A DNA stretch of 44,927 nucleotides, taken from NCBI GenBank assembly GCA_002633005.1, contig NMRA01000001.1:4813235-4858161 (forward strand), given 5' to 3'. The position numbers were made by a program, and so were the translations under genes. Shown here piece by piece: positions 34,858-44,921 of the stretch (within the stretch, counting starts at the first letter, position 1; each line of letters begins with the position of its first letter). Under the pieces are notes generated by a model. That model had not been told where the DNA came from. It did not search any database and worked only from the letters and a program-made list of their open reading frames with translations. The stretch is from Phoronis australis (Eukaryota; Phoronida; Phoronidae).

Positions 34858-35762
34858 GTAAAGTTCACAATCTCACAGAGTAACAGAATCAAATCTGATC
34901 TCCGGCCCGTGAACGAAGCAATTCGCTTATCCGCAAACTTGTTCTCTTTTACAAAGTTCACACAAGTCCATGAAAATATTGTGTGTTAACTGCTGATAGC
35001 AAAGCTTTTTTTTCCGGATGACGTCAGATCATTGCACAGCAAGCGGGCCGATAACGTACTGTATAAGCTTACCTGGGCCTGTACCAGAGTCTTTTCTGGC
35101 TTTAGACGAGGGGTCACGATGAGTATTAGTGGTGGAATCGTATGTTTAATCAGTAACCGTTTCAAATCCAAGACTCGATTCTGAATCGATTTTGAGTGAA
35201 ACTGCCACTGGGTACTGAAAATGCTCAGTTTTCGCCATGGAAGGTTATCGCGGGCCCAGATCCAAACACGGAGGCTCTGTTTCTGTGTAGAGCTACAGAT
35301 GGTGCTGCCCTACGCGTCTGAAAGAATTGTTTAGCAATGCTAGATTTGTTTGCCGCCGTGGAGACAGGCTCATTTACGTGCATTTTCATTTTTAACGAGA
35401 CCGCGTGATCGATTTTACTGTCTTGGAGTCAACTACGATTCGATGCTCATCTTTAGCGACGATGTCGGCGCGCAAGGCGTCCAATTGTTGGCAACGATAA
35501 GGATGACTATCCAACATGTAAATTACTCGCTGCTTTTACTGTTTCCAAGTATGAAGAGCTGGCTTTAGAAAAAAAATTGAAGATTGTTACGATAAGTTTA
35601 TATTACTAATCACTTAAACTAGCGACTATGCATTACCAATCGAAAATAAAGTAGGTCTGTTACCAGATGATATTGAATAATTTTGAAAAGTTGCACCTTT
35701 CGGGAGAATCGCAGTAATCTGCAGTATGAAAAATTGTGTACCTTATTACATCCTTGCACAGN

Positions 35763-37616
35763 GTAGCCCACATCGTTTTTGGCAACTAACGCATTCTTAA
35801 GGCAGTACACGCCTCTTTCTTTGAGCACTGTTAAACGGAACTCACAAATTCCTTGGTATTCTACTACTAGTACTAGGCTCTCCCTCAACTGAATGTTTCT
35901 TTGATCAGCTTTCAAGATATTTTTTCCTTGTGTAAGAGATCTTTCAATTTTCGTTACACAGGTGAATTTCTGTAAGACTGACTGTTGGCACCTAGTGGCA
36001 AGCAAATTATTTGATTCTTGTTTTTTCCAGCTTTGAAACTAAAATTCTTACTAAACGTGCAAGTGTATTCCTGGAAACTTTGCTGAAAGTGATTTTTGAG
36101 TGTCTGAAGGACTTGTTTCAAAGTTACCATTGCCCCCCTGAAGTAGCCATGGACGTGAAAGATACAGCTGGAACTATGTGCCTACATTCACGCCCCAATA
36201 ACTTTGCACTTATTGCATTCGAGCACATGATTTATAAAGAGACGTGACAATCAAAATGGTCATAATGAGCGAGTCGTGAATTAGGATGACATTTGATAAG
36301 CAAAAAAGTTAACAGATGTCTTTTTCATGGAACGTTTCGAATTTCCTATGTGTACGGCGACACCTGAACAGATAGAAAAAAACAACATTTATCACAAACT
36401 ACACCTAACATCAAACGGTGTTACCTGTGGCAGTTGAAGATGACACGGACAATTACATATACGATGTAGAAATACATCTGAAAATATGATAAAAAGTAAG
36501 CCCAATGTACAAAAGGCATCAATCTAATAATTAAAAACAAAGGCACTTTTCTGGTGACGACTAATCTCGTAAGGTCAGACACCGTCGTTCGGATCAATGT
36601 CATGGTTACAGAATCGTTTAAATACCAGATGGTTTGAGCAGGAAGTTCATACGCTCTGTGCAAAGCGTTCATCTGCAGCTGTCACGGACGCACTGAAACA
36701 ATGAAGCTTAAGGTAAAGTTCACAATCTCACAGAGTAACAGAATCAAATCTGATCTCTGGCCCGTGTGCGAAGCAATTCGCTTATCCGCAAACTTGTTCT
36801 CTTTTACAAAGTTCACACATGTCCATGAAAATATTGTGTGTTAACTGCTGATAGCAAAGCTTGTTTTTCTGGATGACGTCAGATCATTGCACAGCAAGCG
36901 CGCCGACAACGTACTGTACAAGCTTACCTAGGCTTGTACCAGAGTCTTTTCTGTCTTTAGACGAGGGGTCACGATGAGTATTAGTGGTGGAATCGTATGT
37001 TTAATCAGTAACCGTTTCAAATCCAAGACTCGATTCTGAATCGATTTTGAGTGAAACTGCCACTGGGTACTGAAAATGCTCAGTTTTCGCCATGGAAGGT
37101 TATCGCGGGCCCAGATCCAAACACGGAGGCTCTGTTTCTGTGTAGAGCTACAGATGGTGCTGCCCTACGCGTCTGAAAGAATTGTTTAGCAATGCTAGAT
37201 TTGTTTGCCGCCGTGGAGACAGGCTCATTTACGTGCATTTTCATTTTTAACGAGACCGCGTGATCGATTTTACTGTCTTGGAGTCAACTACGATTCGATG
37301 CTCATCTTTAGCGACGATGTCGGCGCGCAAGGCGTCCAATTGTTGGCAACGATAAGGATGACTATCCAACATGTAAATTACTCGCTGCTTTTACTGTTTC
37401 CAAGTATGAAGAGCTGGCTTTAGAAAAAAAATTGAAGATTGTTACGATAAGTTTATATTACTAATCACTTAAACTAGCGACTATGCATTACCAATCGAAA
37501 ATAAAGTAGGTCTGTTACCAGATGATATTGAATAATTTTGAAAAGTTGCACCTTTCGGGAGAATCGCAGTAATCTGCAGTATGAAAAATTGTGTACCTTA
37601 TTACATCCTTGCACAG
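35763..37616. repeat. Direct duplication 2, copy B
   Basis: An 1854-bp block matching copy A from immediately after the N. It carries the proximal promoter and first exon of the one-module precursor gene. Confidence 0.9.
36596..36700 (+). promoter_or_regulatory. Core promoter of the one-module precursor gene, proximal copy
   Basis: GTCATGGTTAC, TTTAAATA at 36617-36624, TTCAT with A at 36649: again exactly 32 bp from TATA to initiator. Predicted leader of about 52 bases. Confidence 0.65.
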
Positions 37617-39830
37617 CCTTTGGAACACATTTTATATTCCCAGGGTAAATATAACGAAGGAGGGTTTGGAATAAAAAAGTATGCACTTTCTGTAGGCATT
37701 GAATATTAAAGAGACATTATCGTTTTTACGGCCGAAAACTCATTTTTGGGTTACTGTCTTATGGGAAAGACTTTTTAAGCATGAAAATAGCAAAATCCGT
37801 GGTATTCTGTGATTTTATTGGAAATCACAGTTGTCTGCCAGACATTCGCTGAAATCAAGGGTGGTGATTTTACCACCTAGATAGGTTTATAATACTTTAT
37901 TTTTCGATTGGGATTTAGAACCGCTAGCGGCGCATTTGACTGCGTTTGAGGTTCCAAACCGCGTAGGGGCTGGTTGCAGAAGACCACTTGTGTATATCTA
38001 GTGATTGGAGCACAGGTCAATACAACGTACAACTTCGTTCAACCGACTCGGACAACAGTGTTCTGTATGTTACAGTCTATTGTCGGGCTACTAACCTTCG
38101 CGCTCATCTCGATTTTGGCCATCGCTAAAGAGCCCAGGCAACTAGATGCGGCGAGTGAAGACGCATGGCAAGAACTAGATGAACGCAGCGAGGAAATGGC
38201 GCAAGAGAGAATGGAGGGGACAGAAGATGACGAAGAGGCGGATGAGGAAGATCGAGGTTTAGAGGAAGAAGAAGGCGAAGAAGCGGATATTGACGAAAGA
38301 AGCAAAGATGCCAATGAGGAAGACGTTGAAAAAAGACAGAATTGGAGCAAGACGAGAGGATGTCACACCAAAGTTTTCAAAACATTCGAATACAGAGGAT
38401 TCAGATACAAATATCCGATCAGGAGTGTTGCATGTGAACATGAAAAGTAAGCACAGGCTGTTTAACTTAAAACTGCATTTCAACCTGTTTAACTGGTTAA
38501 AAACGACAATCGAATTAGGATTTTACTTTCATAAAATCGGTCTCACGATGTCTTTTCCGTTACCAATTAATCAAGGCAAAGGCAATGCGTACCTGCGCAT
38601 TTTCGAATTCGCAGTTTTAGGGTAGGCCGACCCCAATTAACAACGGAAGCGTTTTCTCCGAGTCGCTGAAGATTTCGACTGACGTTCTTGTTCTTAACTG
38701 AACTAGAATCTTATCATGATACTGGGTCGATTTTGTAATAAGTAAAATGCCAAATTCGACTTTCATTTTAGCGGGGTGAAATGCAGTTAATGCTTTATAG
38801 TAGTTTAAATTATAAAACTGCAGGCCATTCACTCTGGTACAATTTTCTGAGAGTCTTTATTGGTGGGGAATCTCGGGTTTTCGCCTCATACTTTTATAAG
38901 TTTTAGATAAGTAATGTGGACGCCACGCCCAGTCAGGAAGCTGCGATATAAGGAATTAGGGTACCAACTGTCGTTCACGTTATTACGGTCAATGTCAAAC
39001 TAAATATGTCACCTTCGTCACTAATGGTTACTGCGGTCACTGTGGATACACACCTTGGCACAAAAGGAATTGTGGTCTTGTCAGATTCTACGCCAGAAAA
39101 GCTGTCGGATGTAACTGCGGTGAGTAGACTCTTAAAGACTCAATTGTCCGGTTCCGTTTCATCGGTTCACAGCCATGGAGATATCTTCTAATTTAAAACT
39201 TTCGGAGGTGTGACGGAGATAACTTAACAGTGGATTAGCAGCTGCCTTAGTCACTCTCTGGTTGTTGTCATCTTTTATTGGATTAAAAGCCTGTGAACGT
39301 GCGCATAGTGTTGCGTCTGCATACTTATATATAAATAAAAGTAGTCAATGGCTGCTCTCATAATTTCAGAATTTCTTTATTTTCAAAGAAAAATGTACCT
39401 GCAGGTAAAAAACAACGCTTGTAACCACACCAAATATGTTGGTTTCAGGTGACGTTTGGATTGTCATTTCGACTCATTTTCTTGCAGATAAAAATGAATT
39501 AGCTTATGAAATTTGCATCATCTTTACACGACACTAATGAAACACAAAACAATTGTTTTTCAAATATGTAGGAAGCTTTGTAGGTATAGAATCTACCTTT
39601 CACTTCGACATTGAATTTGGACGGACGATGCCGTGTTCGGTGATGTCCAAATCGGTGTTAGTTCGAAATGAGTATTTCCTCACCTCACAATACTAATTTA
39701 TATTTCAGTAAGAAGAGCCTGCCACAAACCCAAATGCCCAAAATACTGTCGCTACGGTTACTACTGGTACACCGTCCAGAGCTGCAAGTATTGCAAGTGT
39801 AGGCGTTACTATGGTGGCGGGGGAAAATAA
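36701..39830 (+). CDS. Secreted acidic-prosegment precursor with cystine-knot-like and one antistasin-like Cys module
   Basis: Exons: 36701-36712 (MKLK), 38076-38446, 38960-39119 and 39709-39830. Exons 1-2 give a signal peptide (MKLK then SIVGLLTFALISILAIA), an acidic propeptide with DERS/EDRG/DERS motifs and a KR at 90-91 followed by Gln, which would become pyroglutamate after cleavage. The Cys framework repeats that of the upstream paralogue with identical spacing, including FEYRGFRYKYP and ARKAVGCNCG. Exon 4 has a single module (CHKPKCPKYC...CKYCKC) and ends at TAA, where the upstream gene has three. Oddity: exon 2 ends in phase 2 (AA|gtaagc) but the only usable acceptor for exon 3 (aattag|GGTACC) gives the conserved Cys frame only from phase 0, a one-base conflict. 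This is an allele- or assembly-level base loss in a G run, an unseen splice choice, or an inactivated gene. Function as for the paralogue is inferred. Confidence 0.65.
37800..37965 (-). repeat. tRNA-like SINE fragment upstream of exon 2
   Basis: On the minus strand GCGGTTCTAAATCCC is a B-box-like block preceded by tRNA-like sequence (aacgcagtcaaatgcgccgc). The adjacent gccagacattcgctgaaatc block matches one at about 25041-25062. Confidence 0.45.
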
Positions 39831-39839
39831 ATGACAACG

Positions 39840-40700
39840 CATTGCAGTGTTCACTCGTCACTAGCTACAACCTGAAATGCTTAAACATTCGTCAAAGTAA
39901 AGAAATTATACTGCTCTGCATTCCAACATTTTTTGGTAAATGTTGTGCTTTTGGAAAATAATGTAGTCCTTGTTTACCCGAATTTTGAATCATTGAAAAT
40001 CTTTACTCTCCTTGCTGGTTCATGGAACTTAGAAATAAATTATACTCCACCCATACATCTACTTGTCTTGTTGATTTCCTCTTACGAACTATAACTTTTC
40101 AAGTCATTAAAATATATTTTTCTCAGTTATCTCTCGTCTCCCAGCCATTTTTGTTTTCACCTGAGGAGTCATCGTGGACTTGCGGTGAACTGTGGGTTCT
40201 GTTATTACGCCAACCCTTCCATACGACGGTCATATGAGATACTCAGCGGCCGGATTTCCTTGAACAGAGTTCATAATTGAACGCTAATATAATTCAGTGT
40301 CAAAAATACATAGATGTAGACAAATATTGCCAACGGACTATCACGACGAATCTACCAACTTCGACGTCAAAAGCACAATCTTTTGCTATGTTAGGGTTGT
40401 ATTTATCAAAGGTAAGGTTTTGATTTTTAAAATGTAGACCAAACTGTGGATTGTAGTAGTAGCCTCGGGTGATTACGGGGCTGGCTACAACCGGGACACG
40501 GCTGAGGTCGAATTTGGGGTTCTGTTGTTTCACGTGCAGTTCACGAATACTTAGGCGCTGAATTTGCTTATTTAGCTAGCTGAAAATACGAAACAACTGA
40601 ATTAAACTTTTCATTCTCCTATCTCAAAAATTGGACTCACAATATTCCGTTATTAACAAAAACATTAAAACCAATAGCGTTACAAAAAAAAAAAAAACGT
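39840..40700. other. 3' flank of the one-module precursor gene, no further gene seen
   Basis: An AATAAA overlaps the stop region at 39826 and another lies near 40033; the latter is the better placed polyadenylation candidate. Open frames here have no domains. Confidence 0.4.
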
Positions 40701-40702
40701 TT

Positions 40703-40885
40703 CAGAGTTTATTGTGGTTGGCAACCTTAAAATTCAAATTCGAAAATGGCGCATTACTTGTGACTGGAATTGGTAACGGAAATGTAATTCTACAAGGGAA
40801 AGGAATATCACAAGATCGACTTATGAAAGTAAAAGGCTAAGTCCGATGTACGTTTTCAGCCAGGGCGAAATAAAGCTTCGATTGA
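40703..40885. repeat. Dispersed repeat family A copy
   Basis: Blocks cagagtttattgtggttgg, cttgtgactggaattggtaa and agccagggcgaaataaagct align in order with the copies at 3788, 8938 and 9780. Confidence 0.6.
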
Positions 40886-40899
40886 ATCTATGAAGACGT

Positions 40900-41400
40900 G
40901 TCAGAGAAGGGGAGCAATTTCTGTCTAAACTTTAGCAGAGAGGGGTGGAAAGTTTCAGGAAAAAATGGAAATTTTGTCTGTGTGGAGGGGGGGGGGGATC
41001 TAACGTCATTAGGCATTTTCAGTAATAGGCATTTTCAGTAAAAGAAAACATTAAAAACGTTTGTTTCTCCTATAAGTTACTCGTTAGTGTACGTTAGCTT
41101 CAGTCACCTAAGAATTACTAGGGGGGAAATTCAGGCCATTTATTGTTACCATATCAATTCAAACATAAAAACACAATGACCTGCTTCAGAAGAGCAGACG
41201 TTCTTAACAACATTAAATATGGTTCACAAGTGTGTATGTTACTTTTATTTGTTTTGTGAAGTCACTTTTGGGATTGTTCTAATCTTTTATTTGGGAATAA
41301 TGACTTGTACCTTATTTCCATATTACAAGTTTTATGACTGTGGACACTTACTCAGTTGGGTAAAGTCCAGAAGTATAAGTTTAACAGTGTGTTAAGCAGT
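40900..41400. other. No gene seen; poly-G run
   Basis: A long G run occurs at 40985-40996 and a short direct repeat (taggcattttcagta) at about 41010-41042. Otherwise unremarkable AT-rich sequence. Confidence 0.5.
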
Positions 41401-41406
41401 AGTACC

Positions 41407-41848
41407 GCATTTTCTGTAGATAAGCCCATGGGCGTGTATTCGGAAAATGAAAATTTTAAGGTGTTTTAATATTAAACACCAAATAAATGCTTGGGCCTTT
41501 ATTCGGAAAAGGGGGCGTGTAAACAGAAAGTCATAGTTTTGCTGACTTTGACATTCTTCACTTAAAACTGTTTTTAAATTTAAATTTACACTCATAAATG
41601 CACAGTTCACCCACACCTTGCTCGTTTTTATAAATGATGACTATTTCATAAAACTGAACTTATGACAAAAAGTTGACTGGGAGTGGGCTTTTAAGAGAAA
41701 ATTTTCCAAATAAACCTCCCACTATCTGGACACTTGACACAAGAAGTTGTAGCACCAAATGAACGCCCATGGGCGTTTATATGGCATAATTTTCTGAATA
41801 GACGCCCATGGGCGTTTCATTGGGTGGGCTCATCTACAGAAAACCCCG
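41407..41848. mobile_element. Foldback MITE with repeated CGCCCATGGGCG palindrome
   Basis: The left end (gcattttctgtagataagcc) and right end (ggctcatctacagaaaacc) are inverted copies. The palindrome CCCATGGGCG occurs inside the left end and twice near the right (41767 and 41806). No transposase frame. Confidence 0.65.
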
Positions 41849-41971
41849 GCAGGATGGAAAGGCTATGTGGTAGCATAAACAGCCAATCTTGATGCATTAC
41901 ACATTAACAAAATTATCATTCTTGATCAATGACGCAAACAATGATACAAGCAATCTATTCCAAGACTTGTC

Positions 41972-44921
41972 TCAAAACCCTTTCTGCAGAAGAAATTGTG
42001 CAACATGTTGAGCATGAGTTCCTTTAACACGAATACTTCGAGTAACTTCATTCACTTGAGTATAAATATGTCCCTTTATATACTGGCTCAAATATTCTTT
42101 AAGATCCTCTTCAAGTTTCTAAAAAAAAACAAATATTTTCCCATTAATGATACTACAGAGTTTGATCATAACCATGCAATCAAAGTGTCCAAGAAGTCAT
42201 GATGTCACTTTAGTCTTCAGGGTCTGCTGTCTTTGTACTTGAGATCGAACTAAAAATTATTTTTGCCATATTCCATTCCGCTGTTGTGCCATTGCAAGAC
42301 CAGTGTCTATTATTGTGTGCCTGAGTACATTATGGTTTATGTGGATGACTTTCTAATCCTAGTTTTGACTTGATGACAACAGCATTAATGCTATAATTTC
42401 GAGTCTGAACTCGAAATTTCAAGTTCTTCCTTGAAATCTCGAGCTTTTACTTGATTTTGCAGCTTGAGTCTAGGGGTCATCAAATCAAACTAGACACTCT
42501 CATATGAAATACATAATGTATTCCAGCACACAAAAACAAACCCCCATCTTGAAATGATCTAATCACCTAGAATGAAATAACTCCGAACTAGATTTCGAGT
42601 AAAAAGATTAGACCATGGGATGTAGTCTGCTTTAGTTTTGTACCTAAAATATAATCAGTAAAAAAGTTTAAAAAAAATCTTAATACACACACTCAGACAT
42701 CTCCTTCAACCTTGCCAAAAATATTGTTTTGAAAGTACACCCACCCAGATATCTCATTCAACCATGCCTAGCACATTATTCAAGCACACCTACCCAGATA
42801 TCTCATTCAACCATGCCTAGCACATTATTCAAGTACACCCACCCAGATATCTCATTCAACCATGCCTAGCACATTATTCAAGTACACCTACCCAGATATC
42901 TCATTCAACCATGCCTAGCACATTATTCAAGCACACCTACCCAGATATCTCCTTCAACCTTGCCGACCCGTGTGTATTTTCTGTTAATATCGCTCTTCAC
43001 TTCTTCGTACACAGGTAACATATGGTTTTTACTTCGTCCAACAAAGTACCTGTCGCCTAGGTGACCTGAAATATTGAAAGGGCAGATAGGAGCCACATTG
43101 AGAAATAGCTTTCAAATGTTCCAAGCTGACAATGTCAGATTTTTGGTGATACAGGCAACAAACAGTTGAAGTAAAGTGGAGCAAACCTGCAGATTTATTT
43201 TAACTTGAGATGACTGAGTAGAAACTTGGCTCATTTCACATGATAAGACCAACATATGGCATGTAAGAAGACTAATAATTGTTACTTATACTATATCAAC
43301 GCACTGCAGCATATATGTAATCTGGAGTGTACTAGTATTACCTGTAGGGCCGATCCAACCGGACGGTGTAGGCGAGTCTACTTGAGGTGGTTCAGGTATC
43401 CGTGTGTATGGTAAAAGAGGCTTGACACTTTCAAAGAGGTCACTTCTTTCTTTAAAGCTGCTAATCAAGGTCGATTCCTCATCTGCAGCTGTTTTGTGTA
43501 CAATATTGGACGTAGCCACCAGATTCTGCACCAAAAAATTATTTAGATCCATGTATAAAGTAAAACAAGTTACAGTAGTTACACAAAGTTAGAGAGAGGC
43601 TATGTGCTGCCTAGACAGTGACCACCGTTTCTAGCTGGCCCTAAGAGACAATGAAGCTGCTAATATAGGCGCTTCATACGCTGAAAGCTTTCAAGCAAAT
43701 TATGCCTCACATTGATTAAAACATCAAAGCCACGTTATTATAAGTACCTTTTGTGCATAGAGGGATACCCTAGGAGGCAGTTGATAGTCTTTAATTCCTT
43801 CCAACTCGAACAAATACTCCCGTAATCAAACATTTTTTTCGAGCAGTTCTTTGTTCAGTTGCCCAAATCGGCAACTGGCCATTTTTACACTTCGCGCACC
43901 CTTATTTTTGCTACGCTCGACAGGAGTGCACCTAGTGTTAAAAATGACCATACGGATTTCAACTGAACGAAGGACTGCTAAAAAAACGTCTGATTGCAGG
44001 AGTATTTGGAAGGAATTAAAGACTTCGACAGCCTCCTAAGGTGTCCCTCTATATGCAAAAGGTAGTAATAACAATGTGACTTTGATGTTTTAACCAGTGT
44101 GACGTATAATTCTGCTGTGAAACGTGCTTCCGGTGAATCATATATAAGCTTCTTTTAGCCACTCAAACGCTAACGGGCAAATGCCTATAAGCTGAATGGT
44201 TAGCACGTTCACTGGTTAAATCTGGGTCGCTGGTTCAATTCTCGAGGTCGGGTAATCTCGGCTGTTACGGCAATTGGAGTAGTCGGCAAACGGATGATAT
44301 ACAGATGAAGCACTGCACAGGTCCTCGGACCTCAGACAGCACGCTTGATGGTGAGCCTAGACCAGGAGTCGAGGACCTTAATGCGAGACAATCTTGGAGT
44401 TCATGTCGGGCGGCTATCCTGGTGAGTTAAAAATCCAAGAGTAAAATCATGTGACGTAGTCCAGGAGTAAAATCCTGTGATGTTTCAGGAGTGCTTGTTC
44501 ATAGGAAAGGGGGAAATGTTGTGAAATGTGTTCAGGGCTCAACACTAACGGTTGCCCGATTGCCCGTGTACATGTAGATTTTGCGTCGGGCAAGTGGAAT
44601 TTGAAAAGTACTTGCCCGATGGGCAAGTTAAAAAGCTAGCCGCATAGGCAAGTAGATCCTAAGATTGTCTGCTCTACATTTGCTCCGAAGTAACGAACCC
44701 CGACACAAGCCTAAAAACCCTTGAAAAAGCCCCTGTGGCCGTCAAAGAAACTCCCGTCTTCGAATGAGGACCGAAAGGAAAATAGATCGAGTGTGATGCA
44801 GCGTGCACAGATGACACTCGCGGTCAAATCCTTTCGATTCTCTGAACGTGCCCTGCAGTTTCTGAATAAGTTGTCACGTGATACTACTGATCGTCTGCAC
44901 TCTGGCAAAACGTCTAAACAT
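41972..44921 (-). CDS. MRPL49: Mitochondrial large ribosomal subunit protein mL49 (MRPL49)
   Basis: Minus-strand exons with matching phase: 43342 up to about 43525 or 43488 (RIPEPPQ, PTPSGWIGPTG), 43065-42941 (GDRYFVGRSKNHMLPVYEE, KVEGDIW, donor gtaggt) and 42118-41972 (KLEEDLKEYL, TQVNEVTRSIRVKG, FLLQKGF, then TGA). The order PTPSGW, YFVxRSxxHxxPVY, KVEGDIW, TQVNEVTxxxRVKG, LLxKGF is diagnostic of mL49, a component of the mitochondrial ribosome large subunit. A candidate first exon at 44921-44885 encodes MFRRFARVQTIS, an Arg-rich amphipathic start typical of a mitochondrial targeting peptide, ending A|gtatca in phase 1. Joining it in phase needs the weak acceptor at 43489 (acaaaacag); the better-looking acceptor at 43526 (tttttggtgcag) is in phase 0. 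An ATG at 43552 also exists. The core is certain, the 5' end is not. Confidence 0.93.
42692..42933 (-). repeat. 49-bp minisatellite copying the MRPL49 exon end and 5' splice site
   Basis: Four 49-bp units (42738-42933) plus one diverged outer unit (42692-42737) directly abut the exon ending at 42941. Each unit contains GAGATATCTGG followed by gt(a/g)ggtg, that is the last exon bases and donor of MRPL49. The four inner copies carry GGA to TGA relative to the exon, an in-frame stop. The outer copy keeps the exon-like GGCAAGGTTGAAGGAGAT but has lost a good donor. Confidence 0.9.
43745..44064. mobile_element. Full-length foldback MITE, 320 bp, in MRPL49 intron 1
   Basis: The left arm (taccttttgtgcatagaggg, gtctttaattccttccaa, ctttgttcagttg) is matched in reverse complement by the right arm (caactgaacgaaggactgct, ttggaaggaattaaagac, ctctatatgcaaaaggta). 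The arms are over 100 bp each and nearly meet, so the single strand would fold into one long hairpin. Confidence 0.8.
44180..44425 (+). repeat. tRNA-derived SINE
   Basis: An A box (agctgaatggttagcacg, about 44190) and a B box (ggttcaattct, 44232-44242) lie at tRNA-like spacing, followed by a non-tRNA body (gtcggcaaacggatgatata and following). This is the best-preserved SINE head in the window. It lies in the first intron of MRPL49 in the opposite orientation. Confidence 0.6.
44525..44650. repeat. TTGCCC/GGGCAA inverted-repeat cluster
   Basis: Several copies of ttgcccg and gggcaagt, including the palindromic acttgcccgatgggcaagt at about 44610-44628, suggest the remains of a palindrome-rich repeat element. 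Confidence 0.5.

Larger units (their letters stand above)
33896..35761. repeat. Direct duplication 2, copy A
   Basis: An 1866-bp block nearly identical to 35763-37616, from gtagcccaca to ccttgcacag. Small indels and substitutions distinguish the copies. It includes a promoter and MKLK first exon (34846-34857) but no other exon of the precursor gene. A single N at 35762 separates the copies. Confidence 0.9.

Noticed and set aside
35350-37423. Identical 72-codon plus-strand frames at 35350 and 37205
   Set aside because: Duplicated with the 1.86-kb block; no domain, no splice or promoter support.
42692-42933. CRISPR-like spacing of repeats
   Set aside because: Units are contiguous 49-bp tandem copies with no unique spacers, in an animal gene intron. 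The 356-783 array is also a plain tandem satellite.
44188-44245. Functional tRNA gene
   Set aside because: A and B boxes are present but no cloverleaf closes and the body continues as a SINE. The tRNA-like blocks at 4065, 25178 and 37910 are even more degenerate.
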